DNA from: Oscillatoria nigro-viridis PCC 7112
GTDB taxonomy: Bacteria > Cyanobacteriota > Cyanobacteriia > Cyanobacteriales > Microcoleaceae
DNA length: 64,000 bases
Direction of reading: 5' to 3'
Assembly: GCF_000317475.1 (NCBI RefSeq)
Contig: NC_019729.1
Location: forward strand, 4,044,501 to 4,108,500
The translations under genes and the position numbers were made by a program. The notes beneath the pieces are model-generated. The model searched no databases, was not told the origin of the DNA, and was given only the letters and a program-made list of their open reading frames with translations. This document shows, one piece after another, positions 62,434 through 64,000 of this stretch (positions are counted from its first letter, which is position 1; each line of letters begins with the position of its first letter).

Positions 62434-62694
62434 ATGATGAACCCAACAGTCAGTATTTTTGCTGAAATTCCCGAAACGCTGCACGATTCTCTCAAAACTT
62501 ACCTGGAAACCCATCCCGAATGGGATCTAGACCGAGTATTTTGCGCGGCCCTGTCGCTGTTTTTGTTGCAGAATGCCGATAGCGGTACGCCTGAAGCTTC
62601 GCGCAGTTATCGCCAAGCTGCGAGAGTGTATCTCGAAACTCTGTTTCAATCTCCTCAAGACTTGCACAGCAACAATGTAACTCCGTCATCTTAA
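62434..62694 (+). CDS. DUF2811 family protein
   Basis: The 86-residue protein reads NPTVSIFAEIPETLHDSLKTYLETHPEWDLDRVFCAALSLFLLQNA, the conserved wording of DUF2811, a cyanobacterial family of unknown function resembling a small ribbon-helix-helix-like fold. A second conserved stretch, SRSYRQAARVYLETLF, follows. The double ATG at 62434/62437 leaves either start possible; the frame upstream has no family character. It is probably cytosolic and monocistronic, converging on groEL. Confidence 0.85.
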   Translation: MMNPTVSIFAEIPETLHDSLKTYLETHPEWDLDRVFCAALSLFLLQNADSGTPEASRSYRQAARVYLETLFQSPQDLHSNNVTPSS

Positions 62695-62983
62695 AGGAGA
62701 AGGGGAGAGGGGGAGACGCGGTTTCTGGGAAGGATTTGAGTTGACCGAGAGGGCGCGCACTGCATAGGTGGCAACTCAAGCTTAAAATCCCTGAAAACTA
62801 TCGCTTGTAGCTTAATGCCGCGCCCCATTGCATCTCCCGAATCGTTGCGGGGACTTTGATAGCTTCAAGTCCCCCCGGACTATCAGGGGAGGCCGGGGGG
62901 ATAAGCTGCCTTAATCGTCAAACAGTAGACGGGTAGTACATAAGACGCGCTTGTTTACACGCATGGTGCTTAATGGCTGAAGA
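62695..62983. other. Intergenic interval between DUF2811 and groEL
   Basis: No gene. Near 62865-62905 the string AGTCCCCCCGGACTATCAGG followed by GGAGGCCGGGGGGA is a C/G-run palindrome related to those inserted in the prolyl oligopeptidase and glyS genes; lying 3' to two convergent genes it may also stop transcription. Confidence 0.5.

Positions 62984-64000
<1,017 letters not shown>

Overview
The window is chromosomal DNA from a cyanobacterium, most likely a filamentous oscillatorian of the Microcoleus/Oscillatoria/Phormidium type. The evidence is the photosystem II assembly protein Psb34, the many GCGATCGC (HIP1) octamers, a cyanobacterial RNase P RNA, a HetZ-related protein, CyaC-type cyclase architecture and abundant short tandem heptanucleotide repeats (STRRs). 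No phage, insertion sequence with a transposase, rRNA, tRNA or CRISPR array was recognised.

Layout. 1-2.5 kb: end of an aminotransferase, a zinc-ribbon membrane protein, surE, then an 81/88-bp repeat array running into pheS. 3.7-8.1 kb: a small exported protein and a REC-GAF-GAF-kinase-REC-adenylate cyclase (CyaC type). 8.1-9.8 kb: gene-poor, with a small inverted-repeat element and a candidate structured RNA. 9.8-19 kb: a GNAT acetyltransferase and a 2643-residue RTX adhesin-like protein built from DUF4347, lectin, DUF11, Thr-Pro, cadherin-like and calcium-binding repeats. 19.7-30.3 kb: prolyl oligopeptidase, a decapitated DUF4351-type gene, recR, a SUI1 protein, trpB, a CAP-domain protein, an RNase D-like exonuclease, a PilB-N-terminus-like protein and a HetZ-related regulator. 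30.5-41.8 kb: glyS, murD, small secreted/membrane proteins, a DUF389 protein, a methyltransferase, a cupin, a Crp/Fnr regulator, a CdiA-CT-like nuclease overlapping an N-terminally extended thiG, and psb34. 42.4-53.5 kb: a TPR protein, an OmpR-type regulator, hemY, a large PAS/GAF histidine kinase and corA. 53.8-64 kb: rnpB, rnc, a Gfo/Idh/MocA oxidoreductase, a Cache-domain histidine kinase, a methyltransferase, an Fe-S bacterial photolyase, a DUF2811 protein and the 3' part of groEL.

Most genes are dispersed housekeeping genes with few operons, so neighbours rarely share a pathway. The exceptions are the overlapping nuclease/thiG pair, the three-gene run of small proteins at 35.0-35.7 kb and possibly the TPR/response-regulator pair.

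The striking property of the window is its repeat ecology. Nearly all simple repeats have a 7-nt period and different heptamers succeed each other in the same 7-nt register. Three families of small terminal-inverted-repeat elements are present, two of them physically tied to heptamer arrays. Repeats supply stop codons (rnc, the Gfo/Idh/MocA gene), lie just before start codons (pheS, trpB, rnc), interrupt conserved proteins in frame (prolyl oligopeptidase, GlyS, the Gfo/Idh/MocA gene) and have truncated one gene. The 5' end of pheS is in register with the upstream array and looks like its seventh, diverged unit.
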